A DNA stretch of 64,000 nt, from positions 14,686-78,685 of the forward strand of contig CAZYFH010000014.1 of the NCBI GenBank assembly GCA_964646815.1, written 5' to 3'. Each line of letters begins with the position of its first letter. Position 1 is the stretch's first letter. This DNA is from CAZYFH01 sp964646815. GTDB taxonomy: Bacteria; Acidobacteriota; Vicinamibacteria; Vicinamibacterales; UBA8438. The position numbers and the translations under genes are program-made. Shown here piece by piece: positions 16,562 to 25,407 of this stretch. The notes beneath the pieces are model-generated. The model was not told the DNA's origin. It did no database searches and saw only the letters and a program-made list of their open reading frames with translations.

Positions 16562-16668
16562 GGAATGAAGTGCTTAGGGCTTAGCGCGCCATGAGTCTTG
16601 AGCCTTGAGCCGTACGCCCTGGGACGAGTTGTCAGCCATACGCCTTCAGCCCTGCGTCTGGGGCAGCA
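16562..16668. repeat. Degenerate CTTGAGCC/CTTAGGG direct-repeat spacer
   Basis: The lolC-lolD gap contains cttagggcttag (about 16572-16583) and agtcttgagccttgagccg (about 16593-16611), short tandem units of about seven bases. Similar strings occur near 48338-48370 and 59495-59510. No reading frame or hairpin with a T-run is apparent. Confidence 0.5.
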
Positions 16669-17904
16669 TTATTGATACCGAAGCGCCTCAGCCGGATCCA
16701 ACCGCGACGCCCGCCGTGACGGGTACACCGTGGCCGCGAAGCAGATCAGCATTGCCGCGATGATGACGACGATGAAGTCGAGAGTCTCCACAGTGAACGG
16801 TAAGTACGGAATCTGGTAGAACTCCATTGGCAGCCGCAGCAAGCGATACCGGTCCATCACCGTCGAGATGACGTACCCGCCGGCCGCTCCCGCAGTCGTC
16901 CCGATCGCGCCGATGATGACCCCCTGGAGGACGAAAATGGCCCGGATCGTGCCCGACGATGCGCCCATGGTCTTCAGGATTGCGATGTCGCGGCTCCGCT
17001 CCATCACTAGCATGATGAGTGACGCGACGATGTGGAGTGCGGCCACGAGGACAATCAGTCCGATCGCGATCGAGACCGCTGTCTTCTCCAGCCAGAGCGC
17101 CGAAAAGAGCGCCTCGTTCAGCCGCGACCAGTCTTCGGTCATATAGGCGGGTCCCAGGATGTCGGGGATCGAGTCGGCCACCTCTCGCGACGCGTACAGG
17201 TCGTCGACCCGTAGCTCCATCATCTCGACCTTGTCTTTGTTGAAGATGCGCTTGGCGACGTCGAGCGTAACGAAGGCGTACGTCGTGTCGTATTCGAGGA
17301 GCCCGAGGCTGAAGATGCCGACGACCGCAAGCCGCCTGGGCCGTGGCAACACACCCATGGGCGACGCCGACCCAGCAGTAGTCAGGAGCGTCACCTCGTC
17401 GCCGACGAACGCGCCGAGTTTCTCGGCGAGGCCCTGTCCGAGCACGATGCCACCCATGACACGATCGTGTGGCTTTTCAAGCTCTGCGAGCGCACCGTGC
17501 CGCACCGATGCCGCAACTTCGGTGACGTCGGCCTCGAGGACCGGGTCGATCCCCTTGACGTTGATGAACTCGTCGGCGTGGCGCGTGCGCACTAGCGCTT
17601 TCCCCTGGATCGACGGCGCGGCCGCCAGCACCCGCGGCACCTCGCGGAGGCGTTCGGCTTCGTAGTGGTAGTCCGCGAACCCGCCGTCGACCACCTTCCA
17701 GACGTAGACATGCGCGGCCGACCCCACGAGGCGGTCGCGGATGCCCTGCTCCATGCCGGTCATCAGGGCGAGCGCGATCACCAGCGCCATCACGCCCACC
17801 ATGACGCCAACGATGGAGATCAGCGACGTACTGGCGATCGAAGCCTGTTTGCGTCGTGCCAACAGGTATCGCGTCGCGATGTAGAGCTCGAACGGCACCT
17901 TCAT
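16669..17904 (-). CDS. lolC: Lipoprotein-releasing ABC transporter permease LolC/LolE
   Basis: Inner-membrane FtsX/MacB-type permease, partner of LolD. The 411-aa protein starts MKVPFELYIATRYLLARRKQ, a motif shared by LolC and LolE, followed by the first membrane segment (about residues 24-48), a large periplasmic domain (about 50-265) and three C-terminal membrane helices including IGLIVLVAALHIVASLIMLV. It ends RRASRLDPAEALRYQ, the typical LolC/E tail. Only one permease is present, so this organism may use one protein for both LolC and LolE positions, as single-permease Lol systems do; that is inference. It starts 16 nt after lysS ends. Confidence 0.92.
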   Translation of the reverse strand: MKVPFELYIATRYLLARRKQASIASTSLISIVGVMVGVMALVIALALMTGMEQGIRDRLVGSAAHVYVWKVVDGGFADYHYEAERLREVPRVLAAAPSIQGKALVRTRHADEFINVKGIDPVLEADVTEVAASVRHGALAELEKPHDRVMGGIVLGQGLAEKLGAFVGDEVTLLTTAGSASPMGVLPRPRRLAVVGIFSLGLLEYDTTYAFVTLDVAKRIFNKDKVEMMELRVDDLYASREVADSIPDILGPAYMTEDWSRLNEALFSALWLEKTAVSIAIGLIVLVAALHIVASLIMLVMERSRDIAILKTMGASSGTIRAIFVLQGVIIGAIGTTAGAAGGYVISTVMDRYRLLRLPMEFYQIPYLPFTVETLDFIVVIIAAMLICFAATVYPSRRASRLDPAEALRYQ

Positions 17905-17920
17905 CGTAGCGTCGCTGTCC

Positions 17921-19432
<1,512 letters not shown>

Positions 19433-19448
19433 GTTGGGTGGGTTATCC

Positions 19449-19480
19449 GAGGTTCCAGGTTTCGGGTTCAAGGTTCACGG
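19449..19480 (+). repeat. Short direct repeats of GGTTCCA/GGTTCAA type at the 5' end of lysS
   Basis: The plus strand reads aggttccaggtttcgggttcaaggttcacgg, four imperfect copies of a heptamer-like unit. The same unit recurs at 23826-23860. On the coding strand the tract overlaps the possible TTG start of lysS, so it is transcribed leader or N-terminal codons, depending on the true start. Confidence 0.65.
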
Positions 19481-19514
19481 ATTGGCGCGGTGATACGTCG
19501 CTGTCAGACGCGAG

Positions 19515-19970
19515 TCAGGTCTCCGGTGTGTCTTCCTGTTCGGCAATCTCACGACGCACGCTGTCGAGCACCCCATTGATGAAGGCCACGGCCTTGTCAC
19601 CGCTGAACGTCTTGGCCAGCTCGAGCGCCTCGTCGATGACCACGAGCGGCGGCGTGTCAGCGCGAAGGAACTCGTAGACCGCCATTCGCAAGATCAGCCG
19701 ATCGAGCACCGCCATCCGGGACAGACGCCAGTTCCGCGCATGCGTCGCGATGAGGGGATCGATCTCCTCTGTGCGCGAGGCGGTACCGCGGGCAAGCCCC
19801 GTCGCGAAGGCCCGCCGCGACGCAGGCGCCGGGTGCACCGTCCAGTAGAGCTCGACGCCGTCGTCGACCGTGGCCTCCTCGGATCGTCCGATTTCCCACT
19901 GATACAGCAGCTGAAGCGCGGCTTCCCGCCCGCGATGCCGTTCGACGCGATGCGACGCGGTGGCGGTCAA
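19515..19970 (-). CDS. nusB: Transcription antitermination factor NusB
   Basis: RNA-binding component of the rRNA antitermination complex. The 151-aa all-helical protein has RGREAALQLLYQWEIG at its N terminus and the C-terminal NusB signature PLVVIDEALELAKTFSGD followed by AVAFINGVLDSVRREI. The start is a TTG whose last bases overlap the ribH stop (TTGA), and no better start lies downstream before the conserved region. The ribH-nusB pairing is widespread and supports both calls. Confidence 0.94.
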   Translation of the reverse strand: MTATASHRVERHRGREAALQLLYQWEIGRSEEATVDDGVELYWTVHPAPASRRAFATGLARGTASRTEEIDPLIATHARNWRLSRMAVLDRLILRMAVYEFLRADTPPLVVIDEALELAKTFSGDKAVAFINGVLDSVRREIAEQEDTPET

Positions 19971-20458
19971 TCCGCCGCCCCGCCCCCCCTGGGGGGCAGG
20001 GCGCGCACGATGTTAGCGCTCTGCACCGCGGCCATCGCTGCCTCCCATCCCTTGTTCGTGGGCCCGTCACCGGCACGCGCCTGTGCCTCTTCCTGGGTGT
20101 TCGTCGTGAGGACCCCGAACGCGATCGGAACGCCGGTCGCCTGTGACGCGGTCGTGATCCCGTGCGCCACCGCAGACGCGATGTAGTCGAAGTGTGGTGT
20201 CTCGCCCCGGATGATGCACCCGAGACAGACGAGCGCGTCGAAGGCCTCCGATTCCGCGGCGCGCCGCGCGACGAGCGGAATCTCGAACGCGCCTGGCAAC
20301 GTGATCACCGTCACCATCCGCGCGTTGGCGAGGGACAAGGCGGCGAGGGCGGCCTCACGCAACGGGCCAGTCACCGACGCGTGATACGCCGACACGATGA
20401 CACCGATGCGCAGGCCGGACGCGTCGCCCGCGCCATCGATGACCGGGCTGTCCTTCAT
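19967..20458 (-). CDS. ribH: 6,7-dimethyl-8-ribityllumazine synthase
   Basis: Penultimate enzyme of riboflavin synthesis; it condenses 5-amino-6-ribitylaminouracil with dihydroxybutanone phosphate. The 163-aa protein has the motifs LPGAFEIPLVARR, CLGCIIRGETPHFDYIASA with the catalytic His, and PIAFGVLTTNTQEEAQARAG. It overlaps the enoyl-CoA hydratase stop (ATGA) and nusB (TTGA), so it sits in a tightly coupled operon. Other rib genes are not in the window, and I see no FMN riboswitch upstream. Confidence 0.95.
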   Translation of the reverse strand: MKDSPVIDGAGDASGLRIGVIVSAYHASVTGPLREAALAALSLANARMVTVITLPGAFEIPLVARRAAESEAFDALVCLGCIIRGETPHFDYIASAVAHGITTASQATGVPIAFGVLTTNTQEEAQARAGDGPTNKGWEAAMAAVQSANIVRALPPRGGGAAD

Positions 20459-21237
20459 GACCCCGTGAAGCTCGGCCGTCGCTTCTCAAGAAAGGCGCGG
20501 GTCCCCTCGCGCCAATCCTCGGTTCCGGCGGCAAGACCGAAGAGCGACGCCTCGAGCGCACACCCTTCCCGAAGCGACATCTGCATCCCGTCGTGGACGG
20601 CCTCAAGAATGTGCCGCGCGGCGACCGGCGCCTTGGACGCCAGCACCTCAGCCAACGACCGGGCCTCGGTCATGAGCGCGTCAACCGACACGACGCGGTT
20701 GACCAGGCCAATGCGCCACGCCTCCTCGGCGGAGACCGGCTCGCCGGTGAGCATCAATTCCAGCGCCCTCCCACTGCCGACGAGTCGGGATAGGCGCTGT
20801 GTGCCGCCATAACCTGGCAAGAGGCCGAGTGAAATCTCCGGTTGCCCGATCTTCGCGGTGTCGGCCGCAATCCGCACCGTGCAGGCCATGGCGACCTCGC
20901 AGCCACCGCCCAGGGCGTAACCGTTGATCGCGGCGATGACTGGCTTCCCCATCCGCTCGAGCGCATCGCACAGCGCCTGGCCGCGCTGCGCGAACGCCTG
21001 CGCCGACGCGGGCGTTAGTGTGGCGAGTTCGGCGATATCGGCCCCCGCCACGAACGCGCGGTTGCCGGCGCCCGTGAGAATCACCACCCGCACGTCCGCG
21101 TCAACAGCTAGCGCGTCCACTAGCTCCCGCAACTCTGTGACCGTCTCGACGTTGAGGGCGTTGCGGACCGACGGACGATTGATCGTCACGACGGCAATCG
21201 GACCGGTGCGATCGACGGCGAGGTGCTCGTGTGTCAT
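20455..21237 (-). CDS. Enoyl-CoA hydratase/isomerase (crotonase family)
   Basis: Hydrates 2-enoyl-CoA in beta-oxidation or amino acid breakdown. The 260-aa protein has the oxyanion-hole motifs AFVAGADIAELATL and YALGGGCEVAMACTVRIA and the second catalytic-Glu segment GQPEISLGLLPGYGGTQRL; both acidic residues needed for hydratase activity are present. The ATG at 21237 overlaps the vanZ stop as ATGA; an in-frame start 39 nt upstream would intrude into vanZ. Chain-length preference cannot be read from the sequence. Its place between vanZ and ribH looks like operon packing, not a shared pathway. Confidence 0.9.
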   Translation of the reverse strand: MTHEHLAVDRTGPIAVVTINRPSVRNALNVETVTELRELVDALAVDADVRVVILTGAGNRAFVAGADIAELATLTPASAQAFAQRGQALCDALERMGKPVIAAINGYALGGGCEVAMACTVRIAADTAKIGQPEISLGLLPGYGGTQRLSRLVGSGRALELMLTGEPVSAEEAWRIGLVNRVVSVDALMTEARSLAEVLASKAPVAARHILEAVHDGMQMSLREGCALEASLFGLAAGTEDWREGTRAFLEKRRPSFTGS

Positions 21238-21638
21238 GGGTGTAACCGGTCGCGAAAAACTATACTCCACGCCCATACGGCCGTCGCGCCAGCCATCGCC
21301 CCGACCGTGTCGGCTACGAGGTCACGCGCCTCGGGGCTGCGCCCGGGCACGAACGATTGATGCCATTCGTCCGTCAGGCCGTAGAGCGCTGAGACGAGGA
21401 CCGTGGCTGCGACCGCCACGAACGTGACCTCCCGCCACCGCCCGTCAGTGATCCCGCGCAACACGAGCATGGCCAGCACACCATAGACCACGGCGTGCAC
21501 GCCCACGTCCGGCACGTTGCCGGGTGGCTGCGGGGGGCGCGACATCGAGGACACCCCGAAGATCACGGCCATCAGTGCCACGGCTGGCCCCCAGGACCAT
21601 ATGGCGCGCCGGATCCCGACGCGGGGCGACGGTGTCAC
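21234..21638 (-). CDS. VanZ-family membrane protein
   Basis: A 134-aa protein with about four hydrophobic segments and the VanZ signature VHAVVYGVLAMLVLRG followed by LYGLTDEWHQSFVPGRSPEA and DLVADTVGAMAGA. VanZ itself gives low-level teicoplanin resistance, but most family members have no known role. The GTG at 21638 overlaps the stop of the 57-aa gene upstream (GTGA), which fixes the start; longer versions of this frame are Arg/Gly-rich and overlap that gene. It overlaps the enoyl-CoA hydratase downstream. Confidence 0.87.
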   Translation of the reverse strand: MTPSPRVGIRRAIWSWGPAVALMAVIFGVSSMSRPPQPPGNVPDVGVHAVVYGVLAMLVLRGITDGRWREVTFVAVAATVLVSALYGLTDEWHQSFVPGRSPEARDLVADTVGAMAGATAVWAWSIVFRDRLHP

Positions 21639-21808
21639 AGCGGGAACGGATACAGTAGCCAGCTCAGGACCACGCCGGTCACCGCGAATCCGGCGAACAC
21701 CACCGCGCCGAACCGCACCTGTTCCGCCGCCTCGTCCCGCAGGAGCGTCGCGAAGACGACTGAGACGCACACTGCGAAGAGAAGCATCAGGACGAAATGG
21801 CTGGCCAT
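21635..21808 (-). CDS. Small two-helix membrane protein, 57 aa, unknown
   Basis: A short gene between the 128-aa membrane protein and vanZ. The product has 57 residues and two hydrophobic helices, HFVLMLLFAVCVSVVFATLL (residues 4-23) and FGAVVFAGFAVTGVVLSWLL (residues 33-52), joined by a charged loop (RDEAAEQVR), and ends YPFPL. Its stop overlaps the vanZ GTG as GTGA, the same kind of coupling seen throughout this operon. I see no strong Shine-Dalgarno site before the ATG. I do not recognise a family; a small partner of VanZ or a general membrane peptide are both possible. Confidence 0.65.
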   Translation of the reverse strand: MASHFVLMLLFAVCVSVVFATLLRDEAAEQVRFGAVVFAGFAVTGVVLSWLLYPFPL

Positions 21809-21843
21809 GGAGGAATCATTCGGCGGCGACGCACTCGGAGAGT

Positions 21844-22230
21844 CTATTTCCGCCCCACCGCGATATCGAACGCGTCGATGACCACGAGCATGTTGAGCAG
21901 GCCGGCCACGATGAGAAACGTGTTGCCGTACTCATAGGTGATAGCCACCACCCTACCATCTCCCAGGCCGAGCGCCCGGGCAAGAAAATAGGGCACGCCG
22001 ATGCCGAGGTCAGCCGCGGCGGCCAAGGTCACGAATGGTTGCTCGAGGTCGAAGGGGAAGACGCGTCCCTCGAGCCACAACCCGACGCCAAACATGAACG
22101 GCAGCACCGCAAGAAAGATGGCGCCTTTGGGCAATCGCCCCAGCCACAGATGACCTGCTCCCGGAACAGCCCAGGCGATGGCGCAGATGAACGCCGCCGC
22201 TCCCGGTTGCGTGCCTCTTGTCCGATTCAT
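21844..22230 (-). CDS. Small integral membrane protein (DUF6677-like)
   Basis: A 128-aa protein with three or four hydrophobic segments and the motif WAVPGAGHLWLGRLPKG near the N terminus, then LPFMFGVGLWLEGRVFPF, DLGIGVPYFLARALG and YGNTFLIVAGLLNMLVVIDAF at the end. The combination matches what I remember of the acidobacterial DUF6677 group, but I cannot check this. It follows the DUF2085-like gene by 6 nt and precedes the 57-aa gene, so a small-membrane-protein operon leads into vanZ. Function unknown. Confidence 0.8.
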   Translation of the reverse strand: MNRTRGTQPGAAAFICAIAWAVPGAGHLWLGRLPKGAIFLAVLPFMFGVGLWLEGRVFPFDLEQPFVTLAAAADLGIGVPYFLARALGLGDGRVVAITYEYGNTFLIVAGLLNMLVVIDAFDIAVGRK

Positions 22231-22236
22231 CCCTTC

Positions 22237-22731
22237 TTAGTCTATCGTCCCGCCCAGTGTCAGTCCCACGATCCAGGCAACCGTCGCCCCCAGGGGGAGC
22301 GCAGCCACCGCGCGTACGACGTCCGTGACCTGGACGACCCCGGCTGGCTCCGCGACGACGGTGACGGCGGTCGGGACAGCGGCGACGATCAGGACGGCGC
22401 GTAGCTGCCCCCAGCGCTTCGGCCGCCCCCCGCGTACGCCACTCCGCCGCAGCACCAGCGGCAGCGCAAGCAGCAACCCGAGCGGCGCGCCGGCATAGAG
22501 ACCCGTACAGCGGGCGCAGACCGGAAACTGCGTCTCGTCGAGGTGGAACGACCTCGAGGCTTGCTGGTGGCACACTACGCTACCGGCAACGTAGGCGAGC
22601 GTCGCGCCCACGAAGAACGGCGCGGTCGGCGCCTCATGGGTCACGGCGTAGGGTGCGGCCACCAGCACAAACACCCAGAGCGCGGCAACGAGCATCAGAC
22701 CGATGACGGCGCCCGTTCTTCTAGCGGTCAT
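22237..22731 (-). CDS. DUF2085-like membrane protein with Cys motif
   Basis: From the ATG at 22731 (MTARRTGAVIGLMLVAALWV) the protein has 164 aa and four hydrophobic segments. The loop CHQQASRSFHLDETQFPVCA plus CTGLYAGA carries the conserved His and three cysteines (C-H ... C-x2-C) that define DUF2085 and could bind a metal or form a disulfide. A frame extending 19 codons upstream adds basic, Cys-containing sequence not typical of the family. Function of the family is unknown. Confidence 0.82.
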   Translation of the reverse strand: MTARRTGAVIGLMLVAALWVFVLVAAPYAVTHEAPTAPFFVGATLAYVAGSVVCHQQASRSFHLDETQFPVCARCTGLYAGAPLGLLLALPLVLRRSGVRGGRPKRWGQLRAVLIVAAVPTAVTVVAEPAGVVQVTDVVRAVAALPLGATVAWIVGLTLGGTID

Positions 22732-22782
22732 GAGTGGCCGGAACTCCTTGCATCTGAGTCGAGGTTCGTGAAGACAGCAGAC

Positions 22783-22850
22783 GCGCACAACGCGCCTCGT
22801 GACCGCGGAGCGGGGCTCTCTCGGGGTCCCCGCGCAGCGGTTTCACGGGG
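22783..22850. repeat. Dispersed intergenic repeat, copy 1 (GGGGCTCTC..GGGGTCCCC)
   Basis: GC-rich sequence between the DUF2085-like gene and the PfkB gene. It shares the framework cgcgcacaacgcgcctcg, then ggggctctc and gggtccccgc, with the sequence at 54397-54452 (roughly three quarters identical by eye over about 60 bases). It contains short inverted repeats such as CGGGGACC/GGTCCCCG. Both copies sit between two codirectional genes. Confidence 0.55.
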
Positions 22851-22875
22851 ACTTGGAATGAAGCCCGATCTGAAG

Positions 22876-23787
22876 CTAGAGGGCATCAAAGTGCGTAAGC
22901 CGCTTGAACTCCCCGAAGCGGCTCGTGATCTCGTCCTGTTCCAGCCTGAGGAGACGGCCCAACCCGAAGTCCTCGACCGAGAACGATGCCAGTGTTGACC
23001 CGGCGATAATGGCCTGCACGATCAGGTCGTCGGAGATCGCAGGGGCCGCGGCCAGATACCCGACTAATCCGCCGGCGAAGCTATCGCCCGCACCCGTCGG
23101 GTCTCGGACGTCCTCGAGCGGCAACCCGGGCACCGCGAAGAACCCGTCGTCTCGTGTCATCAAGACCCCATGCTCCCCGCGTTTGATGATCACGCGGGCG
23201 GGTCCTAAGGACTGTATCGCGCGAGCCGCCTTGACAAGGTTGCCTTCACCGCTCAACTGGCGCGCCTCCTCGTCGTTGATGATCACCGCGTCGACTCGCC
23301 GCAGCACGGTGCGCAGCTCCGTCGGCGTGCCGTCGATCCAGTAGTTCATCGTATCGAGCGCCACGAACGTGGGTGCAGTGACCTGCTCGAGCACGTCGAG
23401 CTGAAGCGCGGGGTGGATGTTGGCCAGGAACACGATCGGGCTGGAGCGAAACGCCTCCGGGATGTGCGGCCGAAACGACTCGAACACGTTCAAGTGGGTG
23501 TAGATGGTCTTTCGCGTGTTCAAGTCCATTCCGTACTCACCCCGCCACCGGAACGTGTCGCCCGGCACGCGCTGCAACCCCTCCAGATCGATCCGGCGTC
23601 CACCGAACACCTGGACATGCTCCTCGCCGAAATCGTCACCGACCACGCCAACGAGACGGACGTTCGTAAAGAACGATGCCGCAACGCTGAAGAACGTCGC
23701 TGCGCCGCCCACTAGACGCGACGCCCCACCGAGCGGCGTGGTGACAGAATCGAATGCGACGGATCCAACGGTCAGGATGGGTTTCAC
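22876..23787 (-). CDS. PfkB-family carbohydrate/nucleoside kinase
   Basis: Ribokinase-fold kinase of 303 aa. Visible are the N-terminal LTVGSVAFDSVTTPLGG with the GG pair in RLVGGAATFFSVAASFF, the IINDEEARQLSG segment, RVIIKRGEHGVLM and the anion-hole/catalytic-base motif DPTGAGDSFAGGLVGYL. Substrate is not evident. It lies upstream-adjacent to the MTA phosphorylase across a repeat-filled gap and in the same direction; a link to purine nucleoside or methylthioribose salvage is possible but unproven. Confidence 0.88.
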   Translation of the reverse strand: MKPILTVGSVAFDSVTTPLGGASRLVGGAATFFSVAASFFTNVRLVGVVGDDFGEEHVQVFGGRRIDLEGLQRVPGDTFRWRGEYGMDLNTRKTIYTHLNVFESFRPHIPEAFRSSPIVFLANIHPALQLDVLEQVTAPTFVALDTMNYWIDGTPTELRTVLRRVDAVIINDEEARQLSGEGNLVKAARAIQSLGPARVIIKRGEHGVLMTRDDGFFAVPGLPLEDVRDPTGAGDSFAGGLVGYLAAAPAISDDLIVQAIIAGSTLASFSVEDFGLGRLLRLEQDEITSRFGEFKRLTHFDAL

Positions 23788-23990
23788 GGATGCTCGTTTT
23801 CACCGCAGCGCCCGAAGATCCGGGGTTCACGGTTCCAGGTTCCAGGTTCCAGGTTCTCGGCGACGGATTTGGGGGTGAAGGGGGTTCCTGCTGGAAGAAG
23901 CCGCGCGGCGCACATCCTGTCGCACCGGCAACCCTGCCCCCTGCCCCCTGACCCCTGAGGCTGTGACAGCACGTCGATCACAATCTTTCC
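23788..23990. repeat. Gap with tandem GGTTCCA and CCCTGCC repeats
   Basis: About 200 bases between the MTA phosphorylase stop and the PfkB start. The plus strand has ggttcacggttccaggttcc and two more units up to about 23860, and cctgccccctgccccctgac at about 23936-23956. The first set uses the same heptamer as 19449-19480. No reading frame is supported here. Confidence 0.65.
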
Positions 23991-24857
23991 TTACCCAAGA
24001 TACTCCCCCACGATTGGGGCCAGATCCCGCTTCGTCTCCTCAGGCACCGCGTCCGGACGCGTGATGATCGCTGTCTTCAGAGCGGTCGCGCACTCGCATC
24101 CGCGCTCGACCGGAAGCCTGGTCAGGAGGTCCCTCAGCGTGCGCTGGGCGGTCGACGCGTTCCGTTGCAGCGTCTCGACGATCATCTCGACGGTGACCCG
24201 GTCATGGTCCGGGTGCCAGCAGTCATAGTCGGTGACCAACGCCAGCGTGACGAAACAGATTTCCGCCTCCCGCGCGAGCTTCGCCTCCTGCAGATTGGTC
24301 ATACCAATCACGTCCATTTTCCACGACCGATACAGTCGCGACTCCGCCAACGTGGAAAACTGCGGGCCTTCCATGCACACGTAGGTCCCGCCACGATGGA
24401 CGGTCGCCCCGACCGCTGTCGCCGCGTCTCCCGCGAGCGTGCTCAACGTCGGACAGAACGGGTGCGCGAGCGAAACGTGCGCAACTAGACCGCGTCCGAA
24501 GAAGGTGCTGATGCGGCCGCGGGTCCGATCTAGGAACTGGTCCGGCACGACGATGTCCTGCGGCCGATACCGCTCTTGCAGACTCCCGACCGCGCTGGCG
24601 GAGACGATCCACTCCACACCGAGGGCCTTGAGCCCGAAGATGTTCGCGCGGAAATTGAGCTCGGTCGGCAGGATGTGATGACCAGCGCCGTGACGCGCCA
24701 AGAACGCTACGCGTTGTCCACCGAGCCTCCCGATGACATAGGGCGCCGACGGCTCGCCGAACGGCGTTGGCACCGTGCGCTCCTCCAGGTCGACGAGCTC
24801 CGCCATCTCGTAGAGTCCGCTGCCGCCGATGACGCCGATGCGAATGGGTTCGGACAC
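23991..24857 (-). CDS. mtnP: S-methyl-5'-thioadenosine phosphorylase
   Basis: Phosphorolysis of methylthioadenosine to adenine and methylthioribose-1-phosphate. The 288-aa protein opens IRIGVIGGSGLYEMAEL and has FLARHGAGHHILPTELNFRA, VCMEGPQFSTLAESRLYR, the DVIGMTNLQEAKLAREAEI loop with the conserved Met and Glu, and the purine-selecting TDYDCWHPD. These match MTAP of the trimeric phosphorylase family; a hypoxanthine-type (MTIP) enzyme is unlikely with Asp in TDYD. Since the futalosine pathway also releases nucleobase from a nucleoside intermediate, this enzyme could in principle overlap with it, but that is speculation. Confidence 0.92.
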   Translation of the reverse strand: MSEPIRIGVIGGSGLYEMAELVDLEERTVPTPFGEPSAPYVIGRLGGQRVAFLARHGAGHHILPTELNFRANIFGLKALGVEWIVSASAVGSLQERYRPQDIVVPDQFLDRTRGRISTFFGRGLVAHVSLAHPFCPTLSTLAGDAATAVGATVHRGGTYVCMEGPQFSTLAESRLYRSWKMDVIGMTNLQEAKLAREAEICFVTLALVTDYDCWHPDHDRVTVEMIVETLQRNASTAQRTLRDLLTRLPVERGCECATALKTAIITRPDAVPEETKRDLAPIVGEYLG

Positions 24858-24920
24858 GATGGATGACGCACGGCGCGCCGTTCGCGCTACCCCGCGGGGT
24901 CGGCTCCGTTGCGCCTGAGC

Positions 24921-25325
24921 TTATCCTCTCTTTTCCTTCAGCTCCACCAGCACACCATGCGCGCTCGACGGGTGCACAAACGCGACGAGCGAGCCTTCCG
25001 CCCCTTCACGCGGGCTGCTGTCGATGAGTCGCGCACCACACGCCGCAAGCCGTTCCAGCGCGGCGCGGATGTCGTCGACCCTCAAGGTGATGTGATGCAG
25101 TCCGGGGCCCCGGCGCGACACGTATCGCCCGATGGGCGAGCTGTCGCTCGTGGCCTCGAGCAACTCGAGCGACGCCGATCCGACCCGAAGGAAATGTGCG
25201 CGGACACCCTGAGACGGCACCTCTTCCGTCACCGCCACGTCGAGCCCGAGCGCGTCGGTGTAGAACCGCAGCGCCTCTGCGAGGTCGCCAACCGCGATCC
25301 CGATGTGATCGAGCGTTGCCTTCAT
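24921..25325 (-). CDS. mce: Methylmalonyl-CoA epimerase
   Basis: Interconverts (S)- and (R)-methylmalonyl-CoA ahead of methylmalonyl-CoA mutase. A 134-aa VOC-fold protein with the two metal-binding halves: DHIGIAVGDLAEALRFY (His7) with LELLE in the first half, and GLHHITLRVDDIRAALE and VLVELKEK (His and Glu) in the second. It is 82 nt downstream of meaB in the same direction, and the mutase subunits are at 53894-56115, so the whole propionyl/methylmalonyl branch is encoded in this window except propionyl-CoA carboxylase. Confidence 0.93.
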   Translation of the reverse strand: MKATLDHIGIAVGDLAEALRFYTDALGLDVAVTEEVPSQGVRAHFLRVGSASLELLEATSDSSPIGRYVSRRGPGLHHITLRVDDIRAALERLAACGARLIDSSPREGAEGSLVAFVHPSSAHGVLVELKEKRG

Positions 25326-25407
25326 GATTCTGCTGGTCCCATTCCGAGTTCAGGGAGGCGGCCGGCACCCGCCCGCCGAGCCTCCAGACGCGGGCCCGGC
25401 ACCCTGT

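Noticed and set aside
21234..21638. VanZ as a sign of a glycopeptide resistance cluster
   Set aside because: No vanA/H/X/R/S genes nearby; VanZ-family proteins are widespread with no resistance role.
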